DNA from: Pseudomonas reidholzensis
Lineage (GTDB): Bacteria; Pseudomonadota; Gammaproteobacteria; Pseudomonadales; Pseudomonadaceae
Length of the DNA: 64,000 nt
Reading direction: 5' to 3'
Assembly (NCBI RefSeq): GCF_900536025.1
Contig: NZ_UNOZ01000002.1
Coordinates: 248,001 to 312,000 of the forward strand
In this document: positions 36,576 to 45,652 of the stretch, in pieces
How the letters are laid out: each line of letters opens with the position of its first letter
Position numbering within the stretch: the first letter of the stretch is position 1
Translations under genes and position numbers: made by a program
Notes under the pieces: generated by a model
Database searches by the model: none
What the model was told of the DNA's origin: nothing
The model's input: the letters and a program-made list of their open reading frames with translations, nothing else

Positions 36576-37202
36576 ATGAGCAATCCAGATTACAAACGCC
36601 TGAACAAAGATGACGCCGTGGTACTGCTGGTCGATCACCAGACCGGCCTGATCTCGCTGGTGCAGGACTTCTCGCCCAACGAGTTCAAGAACAACGTGCT
36701 GGCCCTGGGTGACCTGGCCAAGTTCTTCGGCCTGCCGACCATCCTCACCACCAGCTTCGAGCAAGGCCCGAACGGCCCGCTGGTGCCGGAGCTCAAAGAG
36801 ATGTTCCCGGATGCGCCGTACATCGCCCGTCCTGGCCAGATCAACGCCTGGGACAACGAAGACTTCGTCAAGGCGATCAAGGCCACCGGCCGCAAGCAGC
36901 TGATCATTGCCGGTGTGGTGACTGACGTGTGCGTGGCGTTCCCGACGCTGTCGGCGCTGGCTGAAGGGTTCGATGTGTTTGTCGTGACCGACGCTTCGGG
37001 CACCTTCAACGAAACCGTGCAGCAGGCCGCCTGGGCGCGCATGACCCAGGCCGGGGCACAGATGATGAACTGGTTCTCGGTGGCGTGTGAGCTGCACCGC
37101 GACTGGCGTAACGACATCGAAGGGCTGGGTAACCTGCTGTCGCAGCGCATCCCCAACTACCGCAACCTGATGAACAGCTACTCGGCGCTGACTTCGCGTT
37201 GA
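36576..37202 (+). CDS. ycaC: YcaC-type isochorismatase-family hydrolase, diverged copy 4
   Basis: 208 residues, ATG 36576 with AAGGAG upstream. It shares the whole fold and the D/R/C positions with copies 1-3 (VDHQTGLISLV, IARPGQINAWDNEDFVKAIKATGRKQLIIAGVVTDVCVAFP) but differs at many residues (SPNEFKNNV, LKEMFPDAP, SALAEGFDV, NETVQQAAWARM). The CGTTC-N8-GAACG repeat and the leader of copies 1-3 are absent; an AraC-type gene lies in front instead. So it is an older paralogue under other control. Confidence 0.93.
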   Translation: MSNPDYKRLNKDDAVVLLVDHQTGLISLVQDFSPNEFKNNVLALGDLAKFFGLPTILTTSFEQGPNGPLVPELKEMFPDAPYIARPGQINAWDNEDFVKAIKATGRKQLIIAGVVTDVCVAFPTLSALAEGFDVFVVTDASGTFNETVQQAAWARMTQAGAQMMNWFSVACELHRDWRNDIEGLGNLLSQRIPNYRNLMNSYSALTSR

Positions 37203-37220
37203 TGGCAGCGGGGGGCGCAA

Positions 37221-40200
37221 TCAACGCGCCTCCCACTCTCCCACCGGCAAGGTCACCAGAATCCGACAGCCGCCCAGCTCGGACACCTGCGCCCGCAAAC
37301 TCCCGCCATGCGCCCGCACCACTGAACTGCAGATCGCCAGGCCCATCCCCAGGCCATTGGCCTTGGTGGTATAGAACGCCTCGAAAATCCGCTCGCGTTC
37401 TTCGGCGGTGATTCCTGGCCCGTTGTCGTCCACCGAAATCTCCACCCCCGCCTGGGTCACCTGCGAGCCAATGCACAGCAGCCCATCACCGCGGAACCCG
37501 CCCAGCGCTTCCAGCGCATTGGTAATCAGGTTGAACACCAGCTGCTGCACCTGTACCGGATCACCCTTGATGCTGACTCCCGCCTCGAGCCGCGGCTGAA
37601 CCTTGACCCCGCACTTGAGCGCATCCGCCGAGGTCAGGCGGAGCACCCCCTGCACCAGCTCGTCCAGGTTGATCGGCTTGACCTGCAGTGGCGCCTGCTT
37701 GGCCAGCGAGCGCAGCGCCTTGACGATGCTCGCCGCGCGCTCGCTGTCGGCGCGGATGTCTTCCAGGCCGCCAATCGCTTCTGCCAGGTCCGGCGCGTCG
37801 CGCTTGAGCCAGCGCAGGCTGGCTGCGGCGTTGGAGGCAATGCCCAGCAGCGGCTGGCTGATTTCATGGGCGATCGAGGCGGACAACTCGTTCATCACCT
37901 GCTGGTGCGAACTGCGCGCCAGCTCCGCCCGCGAGCGGCGCAGCTCGGCTTCCATCTGCGCGCGGGTCTGGTTGTCTTCGGCCAGGCGGGTATAGAACTT
38001 GGCCGTCTGCAGCGACACCGCGGCCTGCGAGGCGAGAATCTCCAGCATCGCCAGGCGCTGGCTGCCGAACAGGTTGGGCACCAGCCGATTTTCCAGGTAG
38101 ACCAGGCCGATCAGCACGCCGCGGATCACCAGCGGCAGGCACAGCACCGAACGCGCACCGCGGGCGTGGAGGTCCTGGCGGAAGGCTTCGGGGCATTCGC
38201 ACAGGGCATCGTGCAGCAGCAGCGGCTTCTTGGTGCGCATGGTCGCGTTGATGATCGACAGCGGCGCCTGGGTCATGAATTTCTGGCAGTCCTCCATGCT
38301 CACGTGCAGGCCGCCGTCGTCGATGGCGGCCGCCGCGGCCATCTGGAACTCGGCGCCACTGACGATCAGCAGCGCGCCGTGGTCGGCGCCGGAGTGCAGG
38401 GTCAGGTGGCCCATCAGGGTCTCGATCAGGCCTTCGAGCAGCACTTCTTCGGACAGCGCGCGGGCAGCCTCGATGCCGGCCTCGAGGTCCAGGCTGGCCT
38501 GCGAGTGGGAGCGGTAGGTCTCCTGGATCGGTTGGGTGCGCAGAAACGGGTGCAGCGTCTCCAGTTGGCGCACCTTGCCGGCCGCCCCCCAGATATGGAA
38601 ACAGTCGCGGGCAATCCGCAGGTGCAGGTTGGCGCCGGAGATCAGGCCGCTGGGGATGCACACTTCGGCCAGTTGTTCGTGGGCCAGGGCCTGCTCATGG
38701 ATAAACCCGGCGGCGGTGGCGGCGATCTGTGCCTGGTCGAAGCAACGAATGGCCGACAGGCCGTCGCCGTCGAGCTTGGCGATCACCCCTTCGATCAGCA
38801 GCAGCTTGTTGCGGAAGGTCATTGGATTGAACTGCGCCCAGCGCGCGAACAGCGCACGCAGCTGGCCCAGTTGTTCACGCTTGTGTTCGAGGCTGCCGGG
38901 GGCTTCCGGGCAACCCAGGGTCAGCCCGCGGAACAGGTGGTAGTCGGCCAGGTTGATATGCGCCGGTGCCGCCCAGGCCAGGGTGCCGGCGTGCTCGAGG
39001 GCGCGCACGGCGTGGCGGATATCGCCCAGGTAGAACGCCGCCATGCCGTCGAACAGGTGCTTGAAGAACAGCGTCGTGCGCGAGCTGACGCGGTCTTCCA
39101 GGGCCTCGTACAGCAGCGTCTCGCAGTGCTCGCGGCGGGCTTCGGTGCCGTCGCTCAGGGCGCTGACGAAGCCTTCCTGGGCCAGCAGGATCTGCTCGAT
39201 GTCGCGGTAGCCGTACTGACGCACGCTGGCCAGGCCGCGCTCGACTTCCTCAGCCACGGTGTGCAGGTGGTGGCCCATCACCAGCGAGTCGGAGACCAGG
39301 TGATTGCAGGCGTAGCAGGCCATCGCCAGGTCGCCGCTGAGGCGTCCGGAGTCGATCGCTTCGAGCGCGGTGCGGCGGGCGAATTCCATGGGTGCGGTCC
39401 AGGCGCTGACCTGGTCCAGGGCCAGCAAAGTGCTGGTCAGGTCGGCCTCGAAGCCATGTTTTTCGATCAGCTTGAGCGCCGCCAGGCAGTAGGCGTGGCC
39501 ATCGTGATAGGCGCCCAGGCGCTCGGCGCCCATCACCCCGAACCAGGCCAGGCCGTAGGTGCTGCCGGGGGCCACGCCGTGGGCGAGGGTCAGCTCGAGG
39601 ATCTTCGCCAGGTGCAGGAAGCGGATATCGTCCTCGATGAAAAACGACGAGGACAGGGTCGCCAGCAGGGCGACCGCGACAATCACTTCTTCGCTGTCGG
39701 CCTTGGGCAGTGCCTCCAGGCAATGTCGCCCTTGCTGCTCGATCAGCGCGTGCACCTTGCGGTACTCGGCCTCGACCTGCTGCGGCGCGCTGCCGCGTAC
39801 CAGCTCGATGCCGAGCAGGCGCAAGCCCGCGAGGGCGTCGTCGATGGCGCCGTCATAATCGCAGCGCAGGGTCTTCAAGCGGGCGCGCAGCTTGCACGCG
39901 GTCGCTTGGTCGAGCGGCGAGCGGGCCCGCTCGCTGCATTGGCTGATGCGCTGTTCGGCCTCGGCCATGCGCGACAGCAGCATGTCGCATTCGGCCGCCA
40001 TGCAGGCCAGGGCGAACGCATGCTGCTGGCGGGTGTGGCGTGAGGCGCGGGCGTGCAGCAGTGCTTCGGCGGCTTGCAAGTACCCGCAGGCCTGGTCGTA
40101 CGACGCGGCGTCGCGGGCGAGGGTGGCCGCCTCCTGCAGAAGCACCACGAACGCCTCGCACTCGTCTGCGCCGAAGGTCAGGCGGTCGGCACGCTGCACC

Positions 40201-42332
40201 TGGTTGGCGATCTCGAACAGCACATCAGGCAACTCGGCGCGCCAGGTCTGTTTCATCGCCCGGGCAATCCGCGCATGCAGCGGCGCCCGCTCATCGGTGG
40301 CGGTGAGCAGGTAGGCGGCCTCCTGCACGCGGTCATGCGAGAAGCGCAGTTGCTGCTGGCTGGACGACAGGAAGCCCGCCTCGAGCAAGGCCTTGAGGTG
40401 ATCGCCGAGGCGCTCGGGGGCCAGCGTGACCAGCCGGCGCAGCACGCCTGGGTCAAAGCAGCCGGCGGCAGCGCCGGCAATCCGCAGCACTTCGCGCTGG
40501 GCCGCAGGCAGGCGCGCCAGGCGGTGCACCATCAGGTCGGCGACGTTGTCGGCGTAGCGGTGCTGTGCCACCGCCTCGAGCGACCAGGTCCAGCGCATGG
40601 CCAGGGTATCGAAGCTGAACAGGTGGTCTTCGACCATGGCCTTGAGAATCTGCCGGACGAAAAACGGGCTGCCGGCGGCTTTGGCATGCACCAGCTCGGC
40701 AACCTGTTGCGCCTCCTCGGGACTGACGTGGTAGCGCGCGCAGATCAGCTCGACCACCGCGCTGACCGGCAGCGGCAGCAGGTCGAGGCGCTGGCTGCGC
40801 AGGGTCGGCGGATGGCTCAGCTCAGCCGCGAACGGGGTGCTGCCGCCCGCGCTGTCGCTACGGCTGGCGAAGATCAGCAACAGGTTGGCCGGCGGCTGCG
40901 CGAGCAGTTCGCGCAGCAGGTGCAGGGTGGCGTCGTCGGCCCACTGCAGGTCGTCGAGAAAGATCACCAGCGGCCGCCCCGGGGCGGTGAACACCTGGAG
41001 GAAGTCGACGATTGCCCGCAGCTCTTTTTCCAGGGCCAGGCGCGACAGCTTCTCGGGGAACTCGGCCATCGGCCCGATGATCAGCTTGAGGTCCGGGGCG
41101 AGCTTGCCGAGCAGCCGCCCGCGGCCTTTGATGCGCTGCTGGATGTCGTCGCGGATGGCGTGCAGGTCGCTGCTGTTCTTGGCCAGCAACTGGGTGGTCA
41201 GGGAGCCGAGGATGTCGATCCAGGGCGCATAGGGGATCGCCTGTTCAAGGCTGTTGCACTTGCCCGAGGCCCAATAGCCGCTGGCGTTGTCGCGCAAGGC
41301 GGCCTGCACCAGGCTGGACTTGCCCATGCCGGTGGCGCCGCTGATGAACAGCGACTGCGGGGCGCTGTCGCGGCGCAGTGCCTTGAGCAGGCGGGCGATG
41401 CTGTGCAGCTCGCTGGTGCGCCCGTACAACCCTTCGCGGGCGGGTGGCACCGGGTCGCTGCGGCCGAGTTGGAACACCTCGAGGGTCTGCGTGGCGGCCC
41501 ATTGCCGCTGGCAGTGGGCAAGGTCCACCGCCAGTGCCTGGGCGCTCTGGTAGCGGGCGTCGGGCTCCTTGGCCAGGGCCTTGGCGAGGATCAGGCTGAT
41601 GCTCTCGGGCAGCGCGGGGTCGACTTCGTTCGCCGGCTTCGGCTGGACGCCCGCATGCAGCTGGCGCCAGTGCAGTTTGTCGCGCCCCGCAAGCGGCAAT
41701 TCGCCGACCAGCATCTGGTAGAGGATGGCGGCCAGCGCATAGATGTCGCTGCGCCGATCGCTGCTCGCGCCGTGCGGGCAGACCTGCTCGGGTGCCAGGT
41801 AGCGCCAGTCGACCCCTTGCGAGCCCTGGCTGGCGATCAGCTCGGCGGTGTCGGCGCGAAAGCCGCAGAGGCGGACCCGGTTGTCGTCGAGCAGCACCAG
41901 GTGCTGCGGTTGCAACGCGCCATGCAGCACATTCGCCGCATGCGCCAGGCTCAGCGCCGTGGCCGCATGCACGGCAATCTGCAGGAACACGCGCAGGGTC
42001 GGCCGACCGTGGGCGATCACCTCGGCGATCGACTCGCCCGCCGGGTACACCAGCAGCGGGCCTTCCGCCGAGCGCACGAAGGCCGCCGGCAGCACCGCCC
42101 ATTCCGGCTCCAGGCGGATCCGGTAGTCGCGCTCCAGGCGCTGGCAGGCGGCCGGCGATTCGACCGGCGCGCGCACGGCGATCCAGGCCTTGCTTGAACG
42201 TGCGTCCCACAAGCGGAAGTAGCTGAGGTCGCCCTCCTGTGCGAGCAAGGCGGTATCGCACCGATTCAGCCACGCTTCATCCAGCGACGGATCGTTATCG
42301 ATGGGCCTGTGAACGAGGCGTTCGTCCAGCAT
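37221..42332 (-). CDS. Hybrid pseudokinase / STAND ATPase / GAF / histidine kinase
   Basis: About 1,703 residues from ATG 42332 (GAGG upstream). Residues 30-275 have a Ser/Thr-kinase fold, but the catalytic loop reads H137-G-A139 (for HRD) and the metal motif C156-G-F158 (for DFG), so it is probably inactive. Residues 300-700 are an AAA/STAND ATPase with Walker A GATGMGKSS (332-340) and VIFLDDLQWADD. A long helical, TPR-like region follows to about 1280, then GAF (about 1300-1450), and a histidine kinase with H1489 in SIAHEISQPL, N box LITNALEAL, G boxes DDNGPG and GLGMGLAI. The divergent gene is a response regulator, the likely partner. The input signal is unknown; the protein is cytoplasmic. 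Confidence 0.9.
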   Translation of the reverse strand: MLDERLVHRPIDNDPSLDEAWLNRCDTALLAQEGDLSYFRLWDARSSKAWIAVRAPVESPAACQRLERDYRIRLEPEWAVLPAAFVRSAEGPLLVYPAGESIAEVIAHGRPTLRVFLQIAVHAATALSLAHAANVLHGALQPQHLVLLDDNRVRLCGFRADTAELIASQGSQGVDWRYLAPEQVCPHGASSDRRSDIYALAAILYQMLVGELPLAGRDKLHWRQLHAGVQPKPANEVDPALPESISLILAKALAKEPDARYQSAQALAVDLAHCQRQWAATQTLEVFQLGRSDPVPPAREGLYGRTSELHSIARLLKALRRDSAPQSLFISGATGMGKSSLVQAALRDNASGYWASGKCNSLEQAIPYAPWIDILGSLTTQLLAKNSSDLHAIRDDIQQRIKGRGRLLGKLAPDLKLIIGPMAEFPEKLSRLALEKELRAIVDFLQVFTAPGRPLVIFLDDLQWADDATLHLLRELLAQPPANLLLIFASRSDSAGGSTPFAAELSHPPTLRSQRLDLLPLPVSAVVELICARYHVSPEEAQQVAELVHAKAAGSPFFVRQILKAMVEDHLFSFDTLAMRWTWSLEAVAQHRYADNVADLMVHRLARLPAAQREVLRIAGAAAGCFDPGVLRRLVTLAPERLGDHLKALLEAGFLSSSQQQLRFSHDRVQEAAYLLTATDERAPLHARIARAMKQTWRAELPDVLFEIANQVQRADRLTFGADECEAFVVLLQEAATLARDAASYDQACGYLQAAEALLHARASRHTRQQHAFALACMAAECDMLLSRMAEAEQRISQCSERARSPLDQATACKLRARLKTLRCDYDGAIDDALAGLRLLGIELVRGSAPQQVEAEYRKVHALIEQQGRHCLEALPKADSEEVIVAVALLATLSSSFFIEDDIRFLHLAKILELTLAHGVAPGSTYGLAWFGVMGAERLGAYHDGHAYCLAALKLIEKHGFEADLTSTLLALDQVSAWTAPMEFARRTALEAIDSGRLSGDLAMACYACNHLVSDSLVMGHHLHTVAEEVERGLASVRQYGYRDIEQILLAQEGFVSALSDGTEARREHCETLLYEALEDRVSSRTTLFFKHLFDGMAAFYLGDIRHAVRALEHAGTLAWAAPAHINLADYHLFRGLTLGCPEAPGSLEHKREQLGQLRALFARWAQFNPMTFRNKLLLIEGVIAKLDGDGLSAIRCFDQAQIAATAAGFIHEQALAHEQLAEVCIPSGLISGANLHLRIARDCFHIWGAAGKVRQLETLHPFLRTQPIQETYRSHSQASLDLEAGIEAARALSEEVLLEGLIETLMGHLTLHSGADHGALLIVSGAEFQMAAAAAIDDGGLHVSMEDCQKFMTQAPLSIINATMRTKKPLLLHDALCECPEAFRQDLHARGARSVLCLPLVIRGVLIGLVYLENRLVPNLFGSQRLAMLEILASQAAVSLQTAKFYTRLAEDNQTRAQMEAELRRSRAELARSSHQQVMNELSASIAHEISQPLLGIASNAAASLRWLKRDAPDLAEAIGGLEDIRADSERAASIVKALRSLAKQAPLQVKPINLDELVQGVLRLTSADALKCGVKVQPRLEAGVSIKGDPVQVQQLVFNLITNALEALGGFRGDGLLCIGSQVTQAGVEISVDDNGPGITAEERERIFEAFYTTKANGLGMGLAICSSVVRAHGGSLRAQVSELGGCRILVTLPVGEWEAR

Positions 42333-42506
42333 CGCGCAACCCTCAGCAACCTGCAGTGTGAGCGCGAGTATACGCAGCGGCCCTGGTGCCAAACCCCGCC
42401 CCGGACGGCTTGGCAGGAACGGGAACGCTTTTGACCGTTATGGTCCCTTCGCCGGCGGCCCTGGCCGATTGCCAGGCGCTGCCGGGGTGTATCCTCAACG
42501 CCAACC

Positions 42507-42520
42507 TATCCCTCGGGATA
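42507..42520. promoter_or_regulatory. Palindrome between kinase and response regulator genes
   Basis: TATCCC-TC-GGGATA, 77 bases before the response regulator start, flanked by a looser GCCAAC/GTTGGC pair. It may be the operator of the divergent pair; no direct evidence. Confidence 0.35.
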
Positions 42521-42596
42521 ATTGTCTGGACGCGGGCGTTGGCCTAGATTGCACGGGGCTGCGCGACCGCCATGGCCTGTGAGATTCGAGACGATC

Positions 42597-43592
42597 ATGA
42601 TCCGATTAGGCAATGCGCTGGTGTCGCTGGAGCGACGAGAGGCCTTCCTCGACGGCAAGCCATTGCCGCTCGGTGGCCGCGCCTTCGAAGTGCTGGCCAT
42701 GCTGATCCGCGCCAATGGCCGGGTGGTCGGCAAGGACGAGCTGTTCAGCCAGGTCTGGGCCGGCACCGTGGTCGAGGACAACAACCTGCAGGTGCAGGTC
42801 TCGCTGCTGCGCAAGATGCTCGGCGACAAGCGCCTGATCCAGACCGTCGCGCGCCGCGGCTATCGGCTGGCGACCGATCCTGCGGGCGAGCAGGCCTCGT
42901 TCGCAAACACCCACACCGAGGCGTTCAAACTCGATGCCGAGGCGCTGGCGCCGGGCGAGGATGGCGCGTCGGTGCCGGTGCTGGTGGTCGACGACGACCC
43001 GTCGGTGCGCAACGCCCTGGGCCGGTTGTTCCGCGCGCAAGGCATCGCCCATCGCCTGTACGCCTCGGCCGAAGAGCTGCTGCAGACCCAGTGGGACACG
43101 CCCTACGCCTGCCTGTTGCTCGACATCAACCTGCCGGCGGCTACCGGCCTTGAGTTGCAGGACCTGCTCGGCAAGCTCGACCTGCCCTGGCCGGTGGTGT
43201 TCATGACCGGCTATGGGACCATTCCGATGACCGTGCAGGCCATGCGCGCCGGCGCCATCGAGGTGCTGACCAAGCCGTTCGACGAGCAGCAGCTGCTCGA
43301 CCTGCTCGACACCGTGCGTGCCCGTGCGGTGAGTGCGGGCCGTGCCTGGCAGCATGCGCGCCAGGTCAAGGACAAGTACGGGCGCCTGACCACCCGTGAG
43401 CGGCAGGTGTTTTCGCTGGTGGTCAGCGGCCTGTCGCACAAGCAGATCGCCAAAGAAATCGGTACCAGCGAAGTGACCACCAAGGTGCACAAGAAGAACA
43501 TCATGAACAAGATGCAGTCGCGCTCGCTGGTCGACCTGGTGTCGATGCACAACGTCATCGACAGCCGCGCCGAGGGCCAGGGCGCCGCATGA
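42597..43592 (+). CDS. Response regulator with OmpR-type and LuxR-type DNA-binding domains around a receiver
   Basis: 331 residues from ATG 42597. Residues 1-95 are an OmpR/PhoB winged helix (GGRAFEVLAMLIRANGRVVGKDELFSQVWAGTVVEDNNLQVQVSLLRKMLGDKRLIQTVARRGYRL). Residues 127-240 are a receiver with D132-D134, phospho-acceptor D176, T204 and K226. Residues 262-320 are a LuxR/FixJ helix-turn-helix (LTTRERQVFSLVVSGLSHKQIAKEIGTSEVTTKVHKKNIMNKM). The receiver and C-terminal half resemble FixJ/TodT-type regulators; the extra winged helix in front is unusual. It overlaps the following receiver gene by ATGA and is divergent from the hybrid kinase. Confidence 0.92.
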   Translation: MIRLGNALVSLERREAFLDGKPLPLGGRAFEVLAMLIRANGRVVGKDELFSQVWAGTVVEDNNLQVQVSLLRKMLGDKRLIQTVARRGYRLATDPAGEQASFANTHTEAFKLDAEALAPGEDGASVPVLVVDDDPSVRNALGRLFRAQGIAHRLYASAEELLQTQWDTPYACLLLDINLPAATGLELQDLLGKLDLPWPVVFMTGYGTIPMTVQAMRAGAIEVLTKPFDEQQLLDLLDTVRARAVSAGRAWQHARQVKDKYGRLTTRERQVFSLVVSGLSHKQIAKEIGTSEVTTKVHKKNIMNKMQSRSLVDLVSMHNVIDSRAEGQGAA

Positions 43593-43975
43593 ATGGCGTG
43601 GGCGCAGGCGACAGGGCATCGGTGTGCATCGTCGATGATGATGCGTCGGTGCGCAAAAGCCTGGCCAACCTGCTGCGCTCGGCGGGCTTCGGCACGTTCC
43701 TGTTTGCCTCCGGTGGGGAGTTTCTGGCGTCGGATGAGGCGCGTGAGGCGGGGTGTGCCCTGCTTGACCTGAAGATGCCGGGGCTCGGTGGCCTGGAGAT
43801 CCAGCGCGAGCTGGCGCTGCTGGGGTGGGGCTTGCCGGTGATCTGCATGTCGGCGCACTGGAATGACGATGGGCTGGTGCAGTCGATGCGCGAAGGGGCG
43901 GTGGCGTGTCTGCGCAAGCCGTTCAGTGAGGAGGCGTTGCTCGAGGCGATCGGGTTGGCGTTGCGTCGGCGCTAG
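43589..43975 (+). CDS. Single-domain response regulator
   Basis: 128 residues, a receiver domain only. VCIVDDDASVRKSL gives the acidic pocket, D60 in ALLDLKMPG is the phospho-acceptor, and CMSAHW and LRKPF hold the conserved Ser and Lys. ATG 43589 overlaps the stop of the previous regulator by four bases, so translation is coupled. It could be a phosphate sink or compete with the two-effector regulator for the hybrid kinase; that is an inference. Confidence 0.92.
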   Translation: MNGVGAGDRASVCIVDDDASVRKSLANLLRSAGFGTFLFASGGEFLASDEAREAGCALLDLKMPGLGGLEIQRELALLGWGLPVICMSAHWNDDGLVQSMREGAVACLRKPFSEEALLEAIGLALRRR

Positions 43976-44022
43976 CCGACAGCCCCATCGAGTGCCCTGA
44001 GGGGCAACGTTGCCACGGAAAA

Positions 44023-44041
44023 GGGGCCGCAGCGCGGCCCC
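44023..44041. terminator. Hairpin between convergent genes
   Basis: GGGGCCGC-AGC-GCGGCCCC, 8-bp stem, between the receiver gene and the Nramp-like gene. Confidence 0.6.
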
Positions 44042-44062
44042 AATACAGCGTTGTACGATGAC

Positions 44063-45364
44063 TCAGCTAAACAGGTCGACGCCCAGCTGGAACGCTACCC
44101 ACAGCGCCAGGCCGGTGGCGAAGGCCAGCGCGACGTTCTCGAACAGGTTGTTGCGGTACTCTTTGCTCAGCAGCGACTTCTGGTTGGACATGATCAACAG
44201 GCCCAGCGAGATCACCGGCAGACCAATGATGTTCAGCGCGCTGACACCAATGGTCAGGGTGACGAAATCAGGCATGCCCGGGATCGACCAGACCAGCGGC
44301 GTCACCAGGATGAACAGCATGAACCAACGGTGTGCCGGGTCCTTGTGGAACTCCTTGCCGTAGCGCTCGCGACGCTTGGGTTGCACATGCTGCAGTGCAT
44401 CGGTGATCAGCATCGGGAAGGCCGTGGTCTTGCCCGAGATGCTCGCGAACAGGGTCGCGAATACGCCGATGAAGAACACGTACCAGCCAATCGGGCCGAA
44501 GAACATTTCCAGCGCCTTGCCGAGGTCGGCCAGGGTGTTCACTTCGATGCCGTTCGGCCGCAGGATTTCGGCGCCGACAATCCAGATCGCCAGGTTGATG
44601 ACGATGCCGACGAACACTGCAAACAGCAGGTCATTGCGCTGCACGCGCTTGTGCTGCGGGCCGACCCAGCCTTTCTGGCGCATGACATACGGGTGCACGA
44701 AGTTGGCCACCGAACCGGCCACTGCGCCGATCACCGACACCGCCACCAGCATGGCCCCGTGCACGCCTTCGTCCGCTGGGATGCTGAAGCCGATGGTGCC
44801 TTTGACGATGCCGACCACGTCCGGGCCAGACATCACCGCAAGGGCCAGGAAGGCCAGGGTCATGATCGCCAGCAGGGCTTTCATCACCCCTTCGATCATC
44901 GAGTAGATATTGCGCCCGACCAGCATCCACACGGCCAGGACCACGGCCATCGAACACAGCAGCGGGTAGTCGATGCGCAGCAGCATGGCCAGGGATTCGC
45001 CAGCGCCCTTGATCATGTAGGCGTTCATCAGGTGGCCCATGATCAGCGCGTAGCCCAGCATGAACCAGGCAAACACCGGGTGCAGTTGCGCGTAACCCTG
45101 GAGGATGGTCATCCCCTGGTTATTGCACAGCTGGAAACGGGCGATGATGTTGACGATCAGATAGCGCAGCAGCAGCGAAACGGCCAGCACCCACATCATG
45201 GCGTAGCCGTAGTTGGCGCCGGCCACCGATGAAGTGATCAGATCACCTGCACCGAGCCAGGACAGCACGGCAATGATGCCCGGCCCGAGCAGTTTGACTA
45301 CCCGGGAAAGGCGACTTTGCGAGGGCGTGGCAGCTTTGCCCTCAACCGAAGGAATGCTCGTCAT
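44063..45364 (-). CDS. Nramp-family-like membrane transporter without the canonical metal motifs
   Basis: 433 residues from ATG 45364 (GGAGA upstream), about 11 membrane segments. The first segment reads LGPGIIAVLSWLGAGDLITSSVAGANYGY, where metal-transporting Nramps have DPGN, and the sixth reads GSVANFVHPYVM in place of MPHNLFLHS. The fold is thus Nramp (SLC11) but the manganese/iron ligands are replaced, as in a large bacterial subgroup of unsettled substrate. Start chosen by ribosome site and family length. Monocistronic; the upstream region has repeated short motifs. Confidence 0.85.
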   Translation of the reverse strand: MTSIPSVEGKAATPSQSRLSRVVKLLGPGIIAVLSWLGAGDLITSSVAGANYGYAMMWVLAVSLLLRYLIVNIIARFQLCNNQGMTILQGYAQLHPVFAWFMLGYALIMGHLMNAYMIKGAGESLAMLLRIDYPLLCSMAVVLAVWMLVGRNIYSMIEGVMKALLAIMTLAFLALAVMSGPDVVGIVKGTIGFSIPADEGVHGAMLVAVSVIGAVAGSVANFVHPYVMRQKGWVGPQHKRVQRNDLLFAVFVGIVINLAIWIVGAEILRPNGIEVNTLADLGKALEMFFGPIGWYVFFIGVFATLFASISGKTTAFPMLITDALQHVQPKRRERYGKEFHKDPAHRWFMLFILVTPLVWSIPGMPDFVTLTIGVSALNIIGLPVISLGLLIMSNQKSLLSKEYRNNLFENVALAFATGLALWVAFQLGVDLFS

Positions 45365-45652
45365 CGATGGTGTCTCCGTTATTTTTGTAGTGAGAGCCGG
45401 CGCAGTCGAACACAGTTGGTAGGATATCGTACAACTAAAATTATCCTGCAAATGTTGCCAATTATTTCAGATATATCGCACGACTACGTCTCTACCTGAA
45501 TGGCGTTTCGCCACCTTCCACAGCCGTCCCCGGCGAGTTTTATCGGGGTTCTGCACAGCCCCGGTCCCGGCCCAGGTGAGCACATCCGCTCAAGCAATCC
45601 TTGGCCAGCCACGGCAAAGTCGGCAGTTGATCGACTTGCCGAGACGCTCCCC
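45365..45652. promoter_or_regulatory. Region between Nramp-like and DoxX genes with repeated motifs
   Basis: An inverted repeat AGGATA (45421-45426) / TATCCT (45442-45447) encloses an A+T-rich stretch, and TATCGTACAACTA (45425-45437) recurs imperfectly as TATCGCACGACTA (about 45475-45487). They could bind a regulator of the Nramp-like gene. No coding region is convincing. Confidence 0.4.

Noticed and set aside
37866..42197. Two open frames over 700 codons opposite the hybrid kinase
   Set aside because: Low-complexity composition typical of antisense frames; the kinase gene is well supported on the other strand.
45500..45652. Longer start of the DoxX protein
   Set aside because: The extra 51 residues are Pro/Ser-rich and precede the first membrane segment of the family; the ATG at 45653 gives the usual length.
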